From NCBI GenBank assembly GCA_029004715.1, contig JAQVYX010000006.1, positions 1 to 43,458 of the forward strand: 43,458 nucleotides of DNA, given 5' to 3'. This document shows positions 7,598 to 16,374 of the stretch, one piece after another; the first letter of the stretch is position 1; each line of letters opens with the position of its first letter. The DNA is from Acidaminococcaceae bacterium. GTDB taxonomy: Bacteria > Bacillota > Negativicutes > Acidaminococcales > Acidaminococcaceae. A program made the translations under genes and the position numbers. A model generated the notes under the pieces. The model saw only the letters and a list, made by a program, of their open reading frames with translations. It was not told where the DNA came from and did no database searches.

Positions 7598-8590
7598 CTA
7601 AACATTAAAACCGCTTTTATGAGTAAATGTAGCTTTTTTAGCTTTATCTTTATTTTGCAACAATTCATATATACGTTCCAAATCATCATGGGAATAGTAT
7701 TCTATTAAAATCTTTCCACCATCAGCCTTACTCTGCAGAACTTTAACTCTTGTGCCTAAATATTCCGTCAAATCGTTTTGAAACGTTTTAGCATAAATAT
7801 CTTGTTCTTTTTTAGTTGTCTTTTTCTCTTTGCCAACTATTTTTTTCTTTTTAGCTCCGTCTAAACCAAGGCTAGTAATTTTTTCTCTAACAACTTTTAC
7901 AGTATTGCCCTCTTTGTATTCGTTAACCACTTCTTCAACAGTACGTGCTGACCAATCATTAGCTACAATTTGCGTTGCCATATCTTCCATGCGCTGTTGA
8001 TCACCAACACCAAGCAAAGGGCGTACCTGCCCCATAGTTAAGTCACCTTTAGCAACAAAGTTGCGGATACTTTCCGGTAAGTTGAGCAGTCTTAAAGAAT
8101 TACTTACCGCCGTTTTGCTCATGCCCATTTTTTTAGCTACTTCCGCTTGCGTTATACCCAATTTATCCATCATACTGCGCAGACCTTCAGCTTCCTCGAG
8201 GGGATTTAAATCACTGCGTTGCATGTTCTCTATTAAAGCCACTTCCATCATAGTTGCATCATCATATTTACGTACAACTACAGGAACAACGTCTAACCCA
8301 ACTTCTTTGGCAGCTCGCCAACGACGCTCACCGGCAACTATTTCGTATTTTTCTCCTACTTTCCTTACAATTAGTGGTTGAATAACCCCACTTTCTTTAA
8401 TCGAACTCACTAATTCTCTTAATTTCCCTGGTTCAAAAGTTTTGCGAGGTTGATAGGGATTAGGAACCAGGTCTTTTATCGCCAGTTCTCCCGTTGTATC
8501 ACCCTTCACAAATGCCTGAACTATATCTTTTTTACCACCAAACACGCTATCGAGTCCCGTTTTACCCAAGCCTCTTGTTTTAGTTGCCAC
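7598..8590 (-). CDS. parB: Chromosome partitioning protein ParB (Spo0J)
   Basis: This 330-residue ParB/Spo0J begins at a GTG, with AAGGAGG 9 bp upstream. It contains the N-terminal CTPase/ParB domain with LVPNPYQPRKTF, then VAGERRWRAAKEVGL and the arginine-rich patch IENMQRSDLNPLEEA. A helix-turn-helix follows (GITQAEVAKKMGMSKTAVSNSLRLLNLP), and then a lysine-rich linker and C-terminal dimerisation segment. It binds parS, loads as a CTP-dependent sliding clamp and recruits SMC. It overlaps the 3' end of parA by 11 bp, so the two are translationally coupled. A parS-like site lies 0.85 kb upstream of its start. Confidence 0.96.
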   Translation of the reverse strand: MATKTRGLGKTGLDSVFGGKKDIVQAFVKGDTTGELAIKDLVPNPYQPRKTFEPGKLRELVSSIKESGVIQPLIVRKVGEKYEIVAGERRWRAAKEVGLDVVPVVVRKYDDATMMEVALIENMQRSDLNPLEEAEGLRSMMDKLGITQAEVAKKMGMSKTAVSNSLRLLNLPESIRNFVAKGDLTMGQVRPLLGVGDQQRMEDMATQIVANDWSARTVEEVVNEYKEGNTVKVVREKITSLGLDGAKKKKIVGKEKKTTKKEQDIYAKTFQNDLTEYLGTRVKVLQSKADGGKILIEYYSHDDLERIYELLQNKDKAKKATFTHKSGFNV

Positions 8591-9344
8591 GTTTTAGTAC
8601 CTCCTTGGCTAATGCTCTATACATTTCAGCGCCTTTAGACTTAGAATCGTATACGTTAATTGGTTGCCCAAAGCTAGGAGCCTCACCTAAACGCACACTA
8701 CGCGGAATTACCGTCTTATATAACAAGGTAGGAAAGTGTTTTTTAACTTCGTTTACTACATCATTAGTCAAATTTGTACGCGTATCAGACATAGTCATAA
8801 GAATACCTTCTAATTCAAGCTCAGGATTTAGCATTTCTTGGATGCGTTCAGCCGTATTCAGCAACTGAGTAACGCCCTCCAAAGCATAAAACTCACACTG
8901 GATAGGAATTAATATGGAATCTGCTGCCGTTAAAGCATTTATAGTTAATAAACTTAAAGATGGAGGGCAATCAATTATTACGTAGTCATAATTTTTTCTG
9001 ACTTCTTCTAACGCACGCTTTAAGCAACATTCCCTATTAAGTTTGTTGACCAAATCTATCTCTGCACCAGCTAAGTTAATAGTTGCAGGCGCTATCCATA
9101 GATTAGTAAAAGCCGTTTCTACTACGACTTTTTCCAGTGGTACATCCTTGATTAGCACATCATAAACGCATTGCTTAAGATTATCTTTCACAATGCCCAA
9201 CCCACTTGTAGCATTTCCTTGTGGATCATTGTCCAGCAAAAGTACTTTTTTCTTCTTTTCTGCTAAACAAGCTGCCAAATTTATGCTAGTGGTAGTCTTT
9301 CCTACGCCACCTTTTTGGTTGGTTACTGCTATTACTTTGCCCAA
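8580..9344 (-). CDS. parA: Chromosome partitioning ATPase ParA (Soj)
   Basis: This 254-residue ParA/MinD-type ATPase has the deviant Walker A motif KGGVGKTTTSINLA, Walker B-like YVIIDCPPSLSLLT and the family ending EMYRALAKEVL. I start it at the TTG at 9344 (MGKVIAVTNQKGG), because GAAGGAG lies 8 bp upstream and this matches the usual Soj N-terminus. The ORF track adds 16 residues from an upstream ATT/ATG-rich stretch without a ribosome binding site. ParA with ParB segregates origins and, in relatives, modulates DnaA. A possible promoter (TTGTTT, 16 bp, TAGAAT) lies between the palindrome and the gene. Confidence 0.95.
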   Translation of the reverse strand: MGKVIAVTNQKGGVGKTTTSINLAACLAEKKKKVLLLDNDPQGNATSGLGIVKDNLKQCVYDVLIKDVPLEKVVVETAFTNLWIAPATINLAGAEIDLVNKLNRECCLKRALEEVRKNYDYVIIDCPPSLSLLTINALTAADSILIPIQCEFYALEGVTQLLNTAERIQEMLNPELELEGILMTMSDTRTNLTNDVVNEVKKHFPTLLYKTVIPRSVRLGEAPSFGQPINVYDSKSKGAEMYRALAKEVLKRGN

Positions 9345-9442
9345 GCTTGTCACTCCTTCATTGTCCCTTATTATAACCCCACTAACAATCATGCTATTAT
9401 TCTAACACAAATAAAGAAAAAAACAATTATTGTATTTTAAAA

Positions 9443-9498
9443 GGTAAAAGTCAAAAGGTCAAGTTTCCACGTGGAAACTTGACCTTTTGACTTTTACC
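9443..9498. repeat. Perfect 56-bp palindrome with parS-like core
   Basis: Two perfect 28-base arms meet without a spacer at CCAC/GTGG. The central 16 bases, GTTTCCACGTGGAAAC, share the CACGTG core and flanking TT/AA of the ParB site (consensus TGTTNCACGTGNAACA) but differ at the outer two bases on each side. It lies between rsmG and parA, 99 bp upstream of the parA start. As RNA it would form a very long hairpin, and on minus it is followed by TTTTAAAA, so it may also terminate the mnmE-mnmG-rsmG transcript. The sequence shows the palindrome; both roles are inferred. Confidence 0.75.
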
Positions 9499-9627
9499 CA
9501 ACGTTGATAAACACTAGCTATTCAGCCTTTTTCTCCTGTTTTAAAACACTAAATAACTGTTCTTTTATCACTTATTAAGTTCTGTTTTTAACAAAATCAA
9601 TTCTTTTTTCTGCAGTTATCACTCCTT

Positions 9628-10341
9628 TTATAAAGGAGTTTTAGATACTATCCCCGCTTTCCTTGGATATTTTGCCGGTGTATTTTTTTGCTTTTGTACA
9701 ACTAAAATTGCTCTTCCATCGTCTAACCCCGGAAGTTTGACTTGTTCGCAACTAATAAGCTTTCCACCTAAAATGCACATGGCCTTTTCTCCCTGAGCGA
9801 GCTCTTCTTTATATTTAGAACCCTTCATAGCATAAAAATACCCATCTTTTTTTACCAAAGGCAGACAATATTCTGCCAATATGGGAAAAGAAGCAACCGC
9901 CCTAGCTATAGCAATATCGTAATGCTCTCTATGCTGCGCTTTATGGCCTGCATCTTCAGCCCTTATATGTTCACAGATAATCTCCTTTAAATCCAGTTCT
10001 GTAATAACAGCCTCTAAAAATTTAAGTCTCTTAGCTAAAGAATCCATAAGTACCATTTTTAAGCTGGGGCAATAAATTTTTAATGGAATACTGGGAAAAC
10101 CTGCTCCTGTTCCTACATCTACCAAGGTTTTATTGGGGAATCGCTTCGCATCATAAACAAGAAGAGAATCAATCATATGCTTAACAGCGACATCTTCCGG
10201 TTCAGTAATTGTCGTTAAATTCATTATTTTATTAGTTTCTACTAGCATTTCATAATATTTATTAAATTTTTCCACTTGTTCTTGTGTAAAGACAAACCCA
10301 GCTTCTTGCCCTTTGCTAGTCAGTGCTTCAATAAAATTCAT
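9628..10341 (-). CDS. rsmG: 16S rRNA (guanine527-N7)-methyltransferase RsmG
   Basis: This 237-residue protein (GidB) methylates G527 of 16S rRNA, using S-adenosylmethionine. The family start NLTTITEPEDVAVKHMIDSL is present, followed by the SAM-binding motif LVDVGTGAGFPSIPLKI and the motif IAIARAVASFPILAEYCLPLV. It overlaps the stop of mnmG by 4 bp (ATGA), so translation is coupled. Loss of this enzyme gives low-level streptomycin resistance in several bacteria. Length is normal. Confidence 0.96.
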   Translation of the reverse strand: MNFIEALTSKGQEAGFVFTQEQVEKFNKYYEMLVETNKIMNLTTITEPEDVAVKHMIDSLLVYDAKRFPNKTLVDVGTGAGFPSIPLKIYCPSLKMVLMDSLAKRLKFLEAVITELDLKEIICEHIRAEDAGHKAQHREHYDIAIARAVASFPILAEYCLPLVKKDGYFYAMKGSKYKEELAQGEKAMCILGGKLISCEQVKLPGLDDGRAILVVQKQKNTPAKYPRKAGIVSKTPL

Positions 10342-12215
10342 ATCCCTTGTCCCTTTCGCCTATTTACTTCTAAATACACCATTAATACCCCTATATCCGC
10401 AGGTGATACCCCTGAAATTCGCGAAGCTTGTCCAATAGAAGTCGGTTTTACTTTTTGCATTTTTTCTGCCGATTCGGCAGAAAGTTCCTTAATTTCTCGA
10501 TAATCTATATTTTCAGGGATTAATTTACTTTCTAACTTTAGTGCTCTCGCTACTTCTAACCGCTGCTTAGCTATATAGCCTTCATACTTTATCTGCACTT
10601 CGATTTGTTCCGCTACCACTTTTGGAAGTGGCGGCAGGTCGAAAGCCTCTGCAAGTTTGACATAAGAAACTTCTTCTCTACGTAAAAGTTCTATAAGACT
10701 TGTGCTAGAGCGCAATGCAACTGTTCCCATATTTAATATTTTCTTTTGATTTTCTTCATTAGGAGCTATATTGATTTTAGCCAAATCCGCCAAAGTTCTT
10801 TCCAAAAGAGAACGTTTATCTACAAAAGCACTATAGCGTTCATCATCTACAAGTCCAACAGCACGTCCTTTTTCTGTCAAACGTAAATCCGCATTATCTT
10901 GACGCAAAAGCAAGCGGTATTCAGCTCTAGAGGTCATCATACGATAAGGCTCATGTGTGCCTTTTGTAACCAAATCATCAATTAAAACGCCAATATAAGC
11001 GTCACTACGTCCTAAAATAAACGGTTTATTTCCATTTATTTTTTGCATAGCATTGATACCTGCCATAAGTCCCTGTGCAGCCGCTTCTTCATAGCCGCTC
11101 GTACCATTGGATTGTCCTGCTGAAAATAGTCCTGAAATGCCCTTATGCTCTAAAGCTGCTGTCAATTGTAGCGGGTCTAGACAATCATACTCGATAGCAT
11201 AGCCGGCTCTCATCATTTTGCATTTTTCTAATCCCGGAATAGTCTGCATAAACTTTAATTGTACTTCAGCCGGTAATGATGAAGACATTCCCTGCACATA
11301 TACTTCATTAGTTCGCAATCCTTCCGGTTCTAAAAAAAGTTGATGTCTGTCTTTATCTGCAAAGCGTACTATTTTTGCCTCTATGGAAGGACAATACCTA
11401 GGGCCCACACCTTCAATATTGCCGTTAAACATAGCAGAACGACTAAGGTTATCCCTGATGATTTTATGTGTTTCATTATTTGTATAAGTCAAAAAACAAG
11501 GAACTTGTTTTCTTGTAGTTATTTTACTAATAAAAGAAAAATTCCTTACCTGTGCATCACCGAACTGTGGCACCATTTTGCTGTAATCAATACTTCTAGC
11601 ATCAATGCGTGCCGGAGTCCCTGTTTTGAACCGCATAAGTTCCAAGCCGCATTCTTGCAACGATTGCGTCAGTTTCATGGACGAGCGCAATCCATTTGGC
11701 CCTGAATTATAACTAACTTCCCCATAAACAATTCTACCTCGTAAATAGGTTCCTGTTGCTAAAATTACGCAGCTGGCAGTAAATATTTCTCCGGTTTCTG
11801 CCTCTACGCCCACAACCTGTCCGTTTTCCACTAGCAGCTTATCTATCATAAGCTGCTTTACATCAAGGTTTTCCTGATTTTCTAAAACCTGTTTCATAAT
11901 TATGTGATAAACCGGCTTATCAGCTTGAGCTCTCAGAGCATGTACAGCGTAGCCTTTTCCTGTATTTAAAAGACGCATTTGTATACAAGCTTCGTCAGCT
12001 GCAAGTCCCATTTGCCCACCTAGAGCATCTATTTCACGCACTAAATGACCTTTAGCACTTCCACCTACAGAAGGATTGCATGGCATAAAAGCAATATTAT
12101 CCATAGACAAGGTCGCTAAAAGGGTTTTTCCACCTAATCTAGCTGTAGCCAATGCTGCCTCTACACCAGCATGTCCTGCTCCGATTACTATAACATCGTA
12201 ATTATCTACTATCAC
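10338..12215 (-). CDS. mnmG: tRNA uridine-5-carboxymethylaminomethyl modification enzyme MnmG
   Basis: This 625-residue MnmG (GidA) is the FAD- and folate-dependent partner of MnmE; the complex modifies U34 in the wobble position of tRNAs reading split codon boxes. The FAD motif VIVIGAGHAGVEAALATARL opens the protein. It also has MPCNPSVGGSAKGHLVREID with a catalytic cysteine and the signature GPRYCPSIEAKIVRF, and ends in the tRNA-binding helical domain (ISGVSPADIGVLMVYL). Length matches the family. It follows mnmE by 13 bp and overlaps rsmG. Confidence 0.97.
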   Translation of the reverse strand: MIVDNYDVIVIGAGHAGVEAALATARLGGKTLLATLSMDNIAFMPCNPSVGGSAKGHLVREIDALGGQMGLAADEACIQMRLLNTGKGYAVHALRAQADKPVYHIIMKQVLENQENLDVKQLMIDKLLVENGQVVGVEAETGEIFTASCVILATGTYLRGRIVYGEVSYNSGPNGLRSSMKLTQSLQECGLELMRFKTGTPARIDARSIDYSKMVPQFGDAQVRNFSFISKITTRKQVPCFLTYTNNETHKIIRDNLSRSAMFNGNIEGVGPRYCPSIEAKIVRFADKDRHQLFLEPEGLRTNEVYVQGMSSSLPAEVQLKFMQTIPGLEKCKMMRAGYAIEYDCLDPLQLTAALEHKGISGLFSAGQSNGTSGYEEAAAQGLMAGINAMQKINGNKPFILGRSDAYIGVLIDDLVTKGTHEPYRMMTSRAEYRLLLRQDNADLRLTEKGRAVGLVDDERYSAFVDKRSLLERTLADLAKINIAPNEENQKKILNMGTVALRSSTSLIELLRREEVSYVKLAEAFDLPPLPKVVAEQIEVQIKYEGYIAKQRLEVARALKLESKLIPENIDYREIKELSAESAEKMQKVKPTSIGQASRISGVSPADIGVLMVYLEVNRRKGQGI

Positions 12216-12228
12216 AATTTTTCCCTCT

Positions 12229-13605
12229 TTATTTTCCTAAACAAAATCTAGCAAAGATCTCGTTAATTATTTCATCTTGAACTGTTTCACCGGTAATTGC
12301 CCCTAAATTATCAATTGCATTGCGTAAATCAATTACTATGCAGTCATAGGGAATTTGCTTTTCAGTTGCATGCAAAGCATCCTTCAAACTTTTTTTAGTT
12401 GCCAATAATAATTGTTCATGTCGAGCATTCTGAACAAATACACCTTTTTCCACTGAACCTTCGGCACCATAAACAAAATTTTTTAACCATTGTACAAACT
12501 CTTCTACACCTTGAGCTGTTTTTACTGATAAGGTCAAGATATTTTGTGGGCCAAATTTAGCTTCTAAGGCCTTCATGTCAACAAGGCACGGTAAATCCCC
12601 TTTGTTAACGATAATAACATGTTCACGGCCCTCTATGGAGCTGAGAATTTCTTTGTCTTCCATTCGCAATTGTTCTGATCCATCTAATACTACAATAGCC
12701 AACTCAGCGTCGGCTAAAATTGCTTTAGTTTTCTCTACACCTATACTTTCGACAAAATCTTCTGTTTTATGAATACCTGCTGTATCTGTTAATATTAAAG
12801 GTACTCCTTCAATAAGCATTTGCTCTTGAATAACATCTCTAGTAGTTCCAGGTACTTCAGAAACAATTGCTCTTTCTTCTTTTAACAAGCAGTTTAAAAG
12901 ACTTGATTTTCCTACATTAGGACGACCCACGATTGCCGTAAGCAAACCTTCCCGCATAATTTTTCCAGTATGTGCCTTTGCCAAAAGGTTATTAACTGCA
13001 TTTAATCCTATAAAAATACAATCCTGCACCTCTTTAAATGTTAACTCTTCTATATCTTCTTCTGGATAATCAATAATTGCCTCTAAATGTACAATGACAT
13101 CTTTTAGTTCACCTCGTATATGGCGTATTTCGTCGGATAATTGGCCCTTTTGTTGCCGCAATGCCAGTTTTAAAGCCTCTTGACTTCTGGCTTTGATAAT
13201 ATTCATAACCGCTTCTGCCTGGGCTAAATCCATACGTCCATTAAGAAAAGCTCTTTTAGTAAATTCACCTGGTTCTGCAGGTCTTGCCCCCATGGCAAAA
13301 GTAAGACGTAAAATAGTTTGTAAAGACTGAATACCGCCATGACATTGGATTTCAACAACATCTTCACCTGTATAAGAATGTGGTCCAGGCATAAAAACAC
13401 CTAATACCTCGTCCACAATATTTTCTTTAATATCTTTAATATTTCCATACACCATATGCCTAGAGCCATATGACCCTAATAAACGTCCCTTAGGTGTTAT
13501 AAATATTTTATCTGCTATTTCCAAACTTCTCGGTCCACTAATACGAATAATTCCTACTGCTCCCTCACCTAAAGCGGTAGCTACTGCACTAATAGTATCT
13601 TCCAT
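12229..13605 (-). CDS. mnmE: tRNA modification GTPase MnmE
   Basis: This 458-residue MnmE (TrmE) has an N-terminal folate-binding domain (TISAVATALGEGAVGIIRISG), a helical domain and an inserted G domain: G1 GRPNVGKSSLLNCLL, G2 GTTRD, G3 DTAG and G4 NKGD. It ends in the invariant C-terminal motif FCLGK, whose cysteine is required for modification. The start is the ATG at 13605 with AGGTG upstream; the ORF-track GTG at 13614 lies within the ribosome binding site. It works with MnmG, encoded next. Confidence 0.96.
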   Translation of the reverse strand: MEDTISAVATALGEGAVGIIRISGPRSLEIADKIFITPKGRLLGSYGSRHMVYGNIKDIKENIVDEVLGVFMPGPHSYTGEDVVEIQCHGGIQSLQTILRLTFAMGARPAEPGEFTKRAFLNGRMDLAQAEAVMNIIKARSQEALKLALRQQKGQLSDEIRHIRGELKDVIVHLEAIIDYPEEDIEELTFKEVQDCIFIGLNAVNNLLAKAHTGKIMREGLLTAIVGRPNVGKSSLLNCLLKEERAIVSEVPGTTRDVIQEQMLIEGVPLILTDTAGIHKTEDFVESIGVEKTKAILADAELAIVVLDGSEQLRMEDKEILSSIEGREHVIIVNKGDLPCLVDMKALEAKFGPQNILTLSVKTAQGVEEFVQWLKNFVYGAEGSVEKGVFVQNARHEQLLLATKKSLKDALHATEKQIPYDCIVIDLRNAIDNLGAITGETVQDEIINEIFARFCLGK

Positions 13606-13658
13606 TTTCAACACCTGCCTAACTTATAGGGCAAAATACCCTGCAAAATAAAAAAAAT

Positions 13659-13689
13659 ATCCCCGGCAATCTATTAAATTACCGGAGAT
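13659..13689 (-). terminator. Intrinsic terminator behind jag
   Basis: A 12-position stem with two mismatches (AAT/ATT inner, CCGG core) lies 30 bp beyond the jag stop. On minus it is followed by ATATTTTTTTT, a good U-tract. It probably separates rpmH-to-jag transcription from mnmE-mnmG-rsmG. Confidence 0.75.
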
Positions 13690-13717
13690 TTCTGTTACCT
13701 TATTAAATGTATGCTTT

Positions 13718-14443
13718 CTACTTTAAATCAATTACTGCCTTACGATAAGGCTCTTCACCTTCGCTATAGGTAGTTACTTTTTCATCGTTTTGCAATGTCA
13801 TATGAATAAGCTTACGTTCATAAGGATTCATAGGCTCCAGTACAACTTTTTCACCTGTACGTTTAACTTTGTCAGCAAGACGTTGCGCCAATCTAACTAG
13901 CGTTTCTTTACGACGTTCCCTATAATCTTCTACGTCAACAATAAAACGGACACGTTCTTGTGAATGTTTATTTGCCACTAGATTAGTTAAATACTGCAAA
14001 GAATCCAATGTTTGTCCATGTTTTCCAATTAAAACGCCCATACCTGGACCATGTAATTTAAAAACAGTAGAATTTTCTTCTTTGTTAAAAAACTTTTCCA
14101 TAACAACATTTATCTTCATTGCAGCAAAGAGTTTTTGTAAAAACTCTTTTGCCGCTAATTCAGCATCTTCTCTGTTTTCGACAACTTTTATCATATCCAA
14201 AGCCGTTTCTTCTTCAGTTTCAGCAACATAATTTGCATTTTTATCATTTGCTATAACTGTTTCAATAACGTCTTTCTTCGTTACCTTTACTTTGGCAAGC
14301 CGACCGCCAAAAATTCCAAATAAAGAATTCTTTGACTCTTCCAAAACTTCTATTTCAACTTGTTCTTTTGTTGCTTGCAATTCATCTAAAGCGGCTGCTA
14401 CAGCATCATTCACTGTTTTTCCAGTTTTTTCAATAGAAATCAT
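13718..14443 (-). CDS. jag: Jag/KhpB RNA-binding protein
   Basis: This 241-residue protein has a Jag_N domain (residues 1-50, ISIEKTGKTVNDAVAAALDEL, with FGIFGGRLAKVKV). A KH domain (GMGVLIGKHGQTLDSLQYLTNL) and a C-terminal R3H domain (ERRKETLVRLAQRLADKV, ending EPYRKAVIDLK) follow. It binds RNA together with KhpA in relatives and affects cell elongation and division. The gene follows yidC, as in most Firmicutes, 18 bp downstream. Confidence 0.95.
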   Translation of the reverse strand: MISIEKTGKTVNDAVAAALDELQATKEQVEIEVLEESKNSLFGIFGGRLAKVKVTKKDVIETVIANDKNANYVAETEEETALDMIKVVENREDAELAAKEFLQKLFAAMKINVVMEKFFNKEENSTVFKLHGPGMGVLIGKHGQTLDSLQYLTNLVANKHSQERVRFIVDVEDYRERRKETLVRLAQRLADKVKRTGEKVVLEPMNPYERKLIHMTLQNDEKVTTYSEGEEPYRKAVIDLK

Positions 14444-14461
14444 AGTATTCCTCCTAGAGCC

Positions 14462-15109
14462 TTATTTACCGGCAGCACTAGTTTTTCTCTCCATCAAAAC
14501 TTGCTGGCCAATTTGCATTAGATTCATAATTACCCAGTAAAGAACTAATCCTGCTGGAAACTTGAAGCTGATATAGCCAATAAAAAATGGCATAAAATAC
14601 AGCATAATTTTATTTTGCGCGCTTGATGTATCCGGCATAGACTGTTTAGACTGAATAAAAGTAGTCAGAGCAGAAAGTACAGGAAGTATGAAAAGAGGAT
14701 CTGGTTGTGAAATGTTTTGCATCCACAAAAAATTTGTAGGTCCTACATAGTTGAAATCTCTAATACCATAGAAAATACCTATCATAATAGGCATTTGCAC
14801 CAAAAGGGGAAGGCAACCGGCAAGAGGATTAATACCTTGTTCTTTATACAATTCTGCTAATTTTTGATTCAAAAGGACTTTATCATTTTTATATTTTTCC
14901 TGAATAGCCTTCATTTTGGGTTGCAATTCCATCATTGACTTAGTAGAAGCAATTTGTTTAGCGGTTAAAGGATATAGTATTAACTTAACAATAATCGTCA
15001 TAATAACAATAGCTAAACCATAGCTAGGAAACCCTATGTTCACCGTCAAAGAATATAAAAATGTTACTACTTGTTGAACAATTGAACTCAACGGACTTAG
15101 AAAACTCAA
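14462..15109 (-). CDS. yidC: Membrane protein insertase YidC
   Basis: This 215-residue YidC/OxaI family insertase helps place proteins in the inner membrane, alone or with SecYEG. The start is taken as the TTG at 15109 (MSFLSPLSSIVQQVV), because AAGGAG lies 7 bp upstream; the longer ORF-track start has no such site. The core has GLAIVIMTIIVKLILYPLTAKQ, the hydrophilic-groove region with basic residues and the coiled hairpin MKAIQEKYKNDKVLLNQKL. It continues with NPLAGCLPLLVQMPIMIGIFYG and ends in the helix FPAGLVLYWVIMNLMQIGQQ. There is no lipobox, unlike Bacillus SpoIIIJ. A length near 215 is typical of the short Gram-positive form. Confidence 0.94.
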   Translation of the reverse strand: MSFLSPLSSIVQQVVTFLYSLTVNIGFPSYGLAIVIMTIIVKLILYPLTAKQIASTKSMMELQPKMKAIQEKYKNDKVLLNQKLAELYKEQGINPLAGCLPLLVQMPIMIGIFYGIRDFNYVGPTNFLWMQNISQPDPLFILPVLSALTTFIQSKQSMPDTSSAQNKIMLYFMPFFIGYISFKFPAGLVLYWVIMNLMQIGQQVLMERKTSAAGK

Positions 15110-15149
15110 AATATCACTCCTTAACTTTCTCAATAGTATAATTAACCCG

Positions 15150-15359
15150 TTATACTACGGGATCATAGCCACCTTTATGGAAGGGATGACACTTAGCAAT
15201 CCTTTTAATTGCCATAATGCCTCCCCGCACAACTCCATACTTTTTCACAGCTTCTAGCGCGTATTGAGAACAAGTAGGATAAAATCTACAGTGAGGAGGA
15301 AAGAGGGGCGAGATAAAAAGTTGATAAAATCTTATCAAACCAATAGCTATTATTTTCAT
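15150..15359 (-). CDS. yidD: Membrane protein insertion efficiency factor YidD
   Basis: This 69-residue protein has the full YidD signature [20 protein letters not shown] with three conserved cysteines (CRFYPTC and CHPF), preceded by an amphipathic helix. It assists YidC-dependent insertion. It is located between rnpA and yidC, as in most bacteria. Confidence 0.95.
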   Translation of the reverse strand: MKIIAIGLIRFYQLFISPLFPPHCRFYPTCSQYALEAVKKYGVVRGGIMAIKRIAKCHPFHKGGYDPVV

Positions 15360-15373
15360 ATTTTTTTCCCTTG

Positions 15374-15730
15374 TTAAAGCAATCCGGCACGCTTCACCAG
15401 ACGCAAAAAAACACGCTCATAAATTTTAATGTCAGCAGTTACCAGTCTCTTCCTAGCAACCCAAACAATATTTACATTTTTCTTGATTTCATGTTTTTTA
15501 ACACGAAAAACTTCTCTCATTAATCGCTTAACATGATTTCTTACAACAGCATTTCCAACCTTCTTCCCTACGGCTAAGCCAATTTTTACACTAGTCGTAT
15601 CAGAAGGTAGAATATAAAGAACAGAAAGAGTATCCACCACTGAGTGTCCATTCTTATAAACTGTTTGAAATAACTTTTTAGACTTGATGCGATGGAATTT
15701 TTCCAATTTAAATCTTTTTGAATTTTTCAA
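15374..15730 (-). CDS. rnpA: Ribonuclease P protein component
   Basis: This protein of about 118 residues is the protein subunit of RNase P, which removes tRNA 5' leaders. The RNR motif is present ([18 protein letters not shown]), as are the early [21 protein letters not shown] and [10 protein letters not shown] favour the TTG at 15730, because CAGGTG lies 6 bp upstream; the ORF-track GTG at 15739 lies in that ribosome binding site. Three residues of uncertainty remain. Confidence 0.94.
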   Translation of the reverse strand: MKNSKRFKLEKFHRIKSKKLFQTVYKNGHSVVDTLSVLYILPSDTTSVKIGLAVGKKVGNAVVRNHVKRLMREVFRVKKHEIKKNVNIVWVARKRLVTADIKIYERVFLRLVKRAGLL

Positions 15731-15755
15731 AGCAAACACCTGCCCGCATGGTAAA

Positions 15756-15779
15756 ATAGGCCGCAGTGAAGCGGCCTAT
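15756..15779 (-). terminator. Stem-loop between rpmH and rnpA
   Basis: A perfect 9-bp stem (ATAGGCCGC, loop of six, GCGGCCTAT) lies 6 bp beyond the rpmH stop and is followed on minus by TTTTACC. It is probably a partial terminator that keeps ribosomal protein L34 expression above that of rnpA. Confidence 0.65.
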
Positions 15780-15785
15780 AAATAA

Positions 15786-15920
15786 TTATGCAGACAATCT
15801 CTTTCTGCCTTTTGCACGTCTTCTCTTCAAAACTTGTTGACCGCCAAGAGTCTTCATTCTTAATCTGAAACCGTGCGTTCTTTTTCTCCTAGTGTTATTA
15901 GGTTGAAAAGTACGTTTCAT
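15786..15920 (-). CDS. rpmH: Ribosomal protein L34
   Basis: This 44-residue gene is too short for the ORF track. Translation reads [20 protein letters not shown] and ends [13 protein letters not shown], the canonical L34. AAGGAGG lies 7 bp before the ATG. It is the first gene of the rpmH-rnpA-yidD-yidC-jag cluster, reading away from the origin. Confidence 0.99.
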   Translation of the reverse strand: MKRTFQPNNTRRKRTHGFRLRMKTLGGQQVLKRRRAKGRKRLSA

Positions 15921-15987
15921 AATAATACCTCCTTGCCACATGCATAATGCCAAATTCTATCTAATACTTCTTTTGATAGCTATGATG

Positions 15988-16016
15988 ATTATATGATAGG
16001 AGGGTTAACCTGTCAA
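15988..16016 (-). promoter_or_regulatory. Consensus sigma-A promoter for rpmH operon
   Basis: On minus, a perfect TTGACA and a perfect TATAAT are separated by exactly 17 bp, 67 bp upstream of the rpmH ATG. This is the best promoter in the window, fitting the high demand for L34. Confidence 0.9.
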
Positions 16017-16124
16017 TAATAAAACACTATTTTTACAATTTAACCTATCTTTTCTACTTATTATACACCTTTTTACGTTACTATTACTTTATATTATAAA
16101 AGAATAAAATAATTAGAACCCAAC

Positions 16125-16290
16125 TTGTCCACAGAGTTACCAGTAACATTTATCCATAAAGTTATGCACAACTGTTGATAACTTAATATCTTTTTTTTAA
16201 TTGTTGATAACTAGCCCAATAGCTGGTATGATGGGGGAGTAGAGTATTTTTTATCCACTAAGTTATGCACAGCTTTAATAGTTATGCACA
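16125..16290. other. oriC, upstream DnaA-box cluster
   Basis: Between rpmH and dnaA lie TTGTCCACA (16125), TTATCCATA (16150), TTATGCACA (16162), minus-strand TTATCAACA at 16173 and 16202, TTATCCACT (16251), and TTATGCACA at 16263 and 16282. All match the DnaA box TTATNCACA closely. They lie just upstream of the dnaA promoter, so they can act both as the first half of a bipartite origin and in DnaA autoregulation. The rest of the 454-bp gap is AT-rich with no gene. Confidence 0.92.
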
Positions 16291-16335
16291 GCTTCAATCA
16301 CTTTTATTATTTTCGCTTTTTTATAACAAATGATG

Positions 16336-16341
16336 TATAAT
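16336..16341 (+). promoter_or_regulatory. Candidate -10 element of the dnaA promoter
   Basis: A perfect TATAAT lies 39 bp upstream of the dnaA ATG, but the -35 region (TTCGCT at 18 bp) is poor. DnaA boxes end 45 bp upstream, consistent with repression by DnaA. Confidence 0.5.
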
Positions 16342-16374
16342 AAAAACCAGTAATAATTTTACAAAGGACGGTTT

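Noticed and set aside
11340-11705. 121-residue plus-strand ORF inside mnmG
   Set aside because: Shadow of mnmG on the opposite strand; no ribosome site, and cysteine/histidine-rich composition typical of antisense frames.
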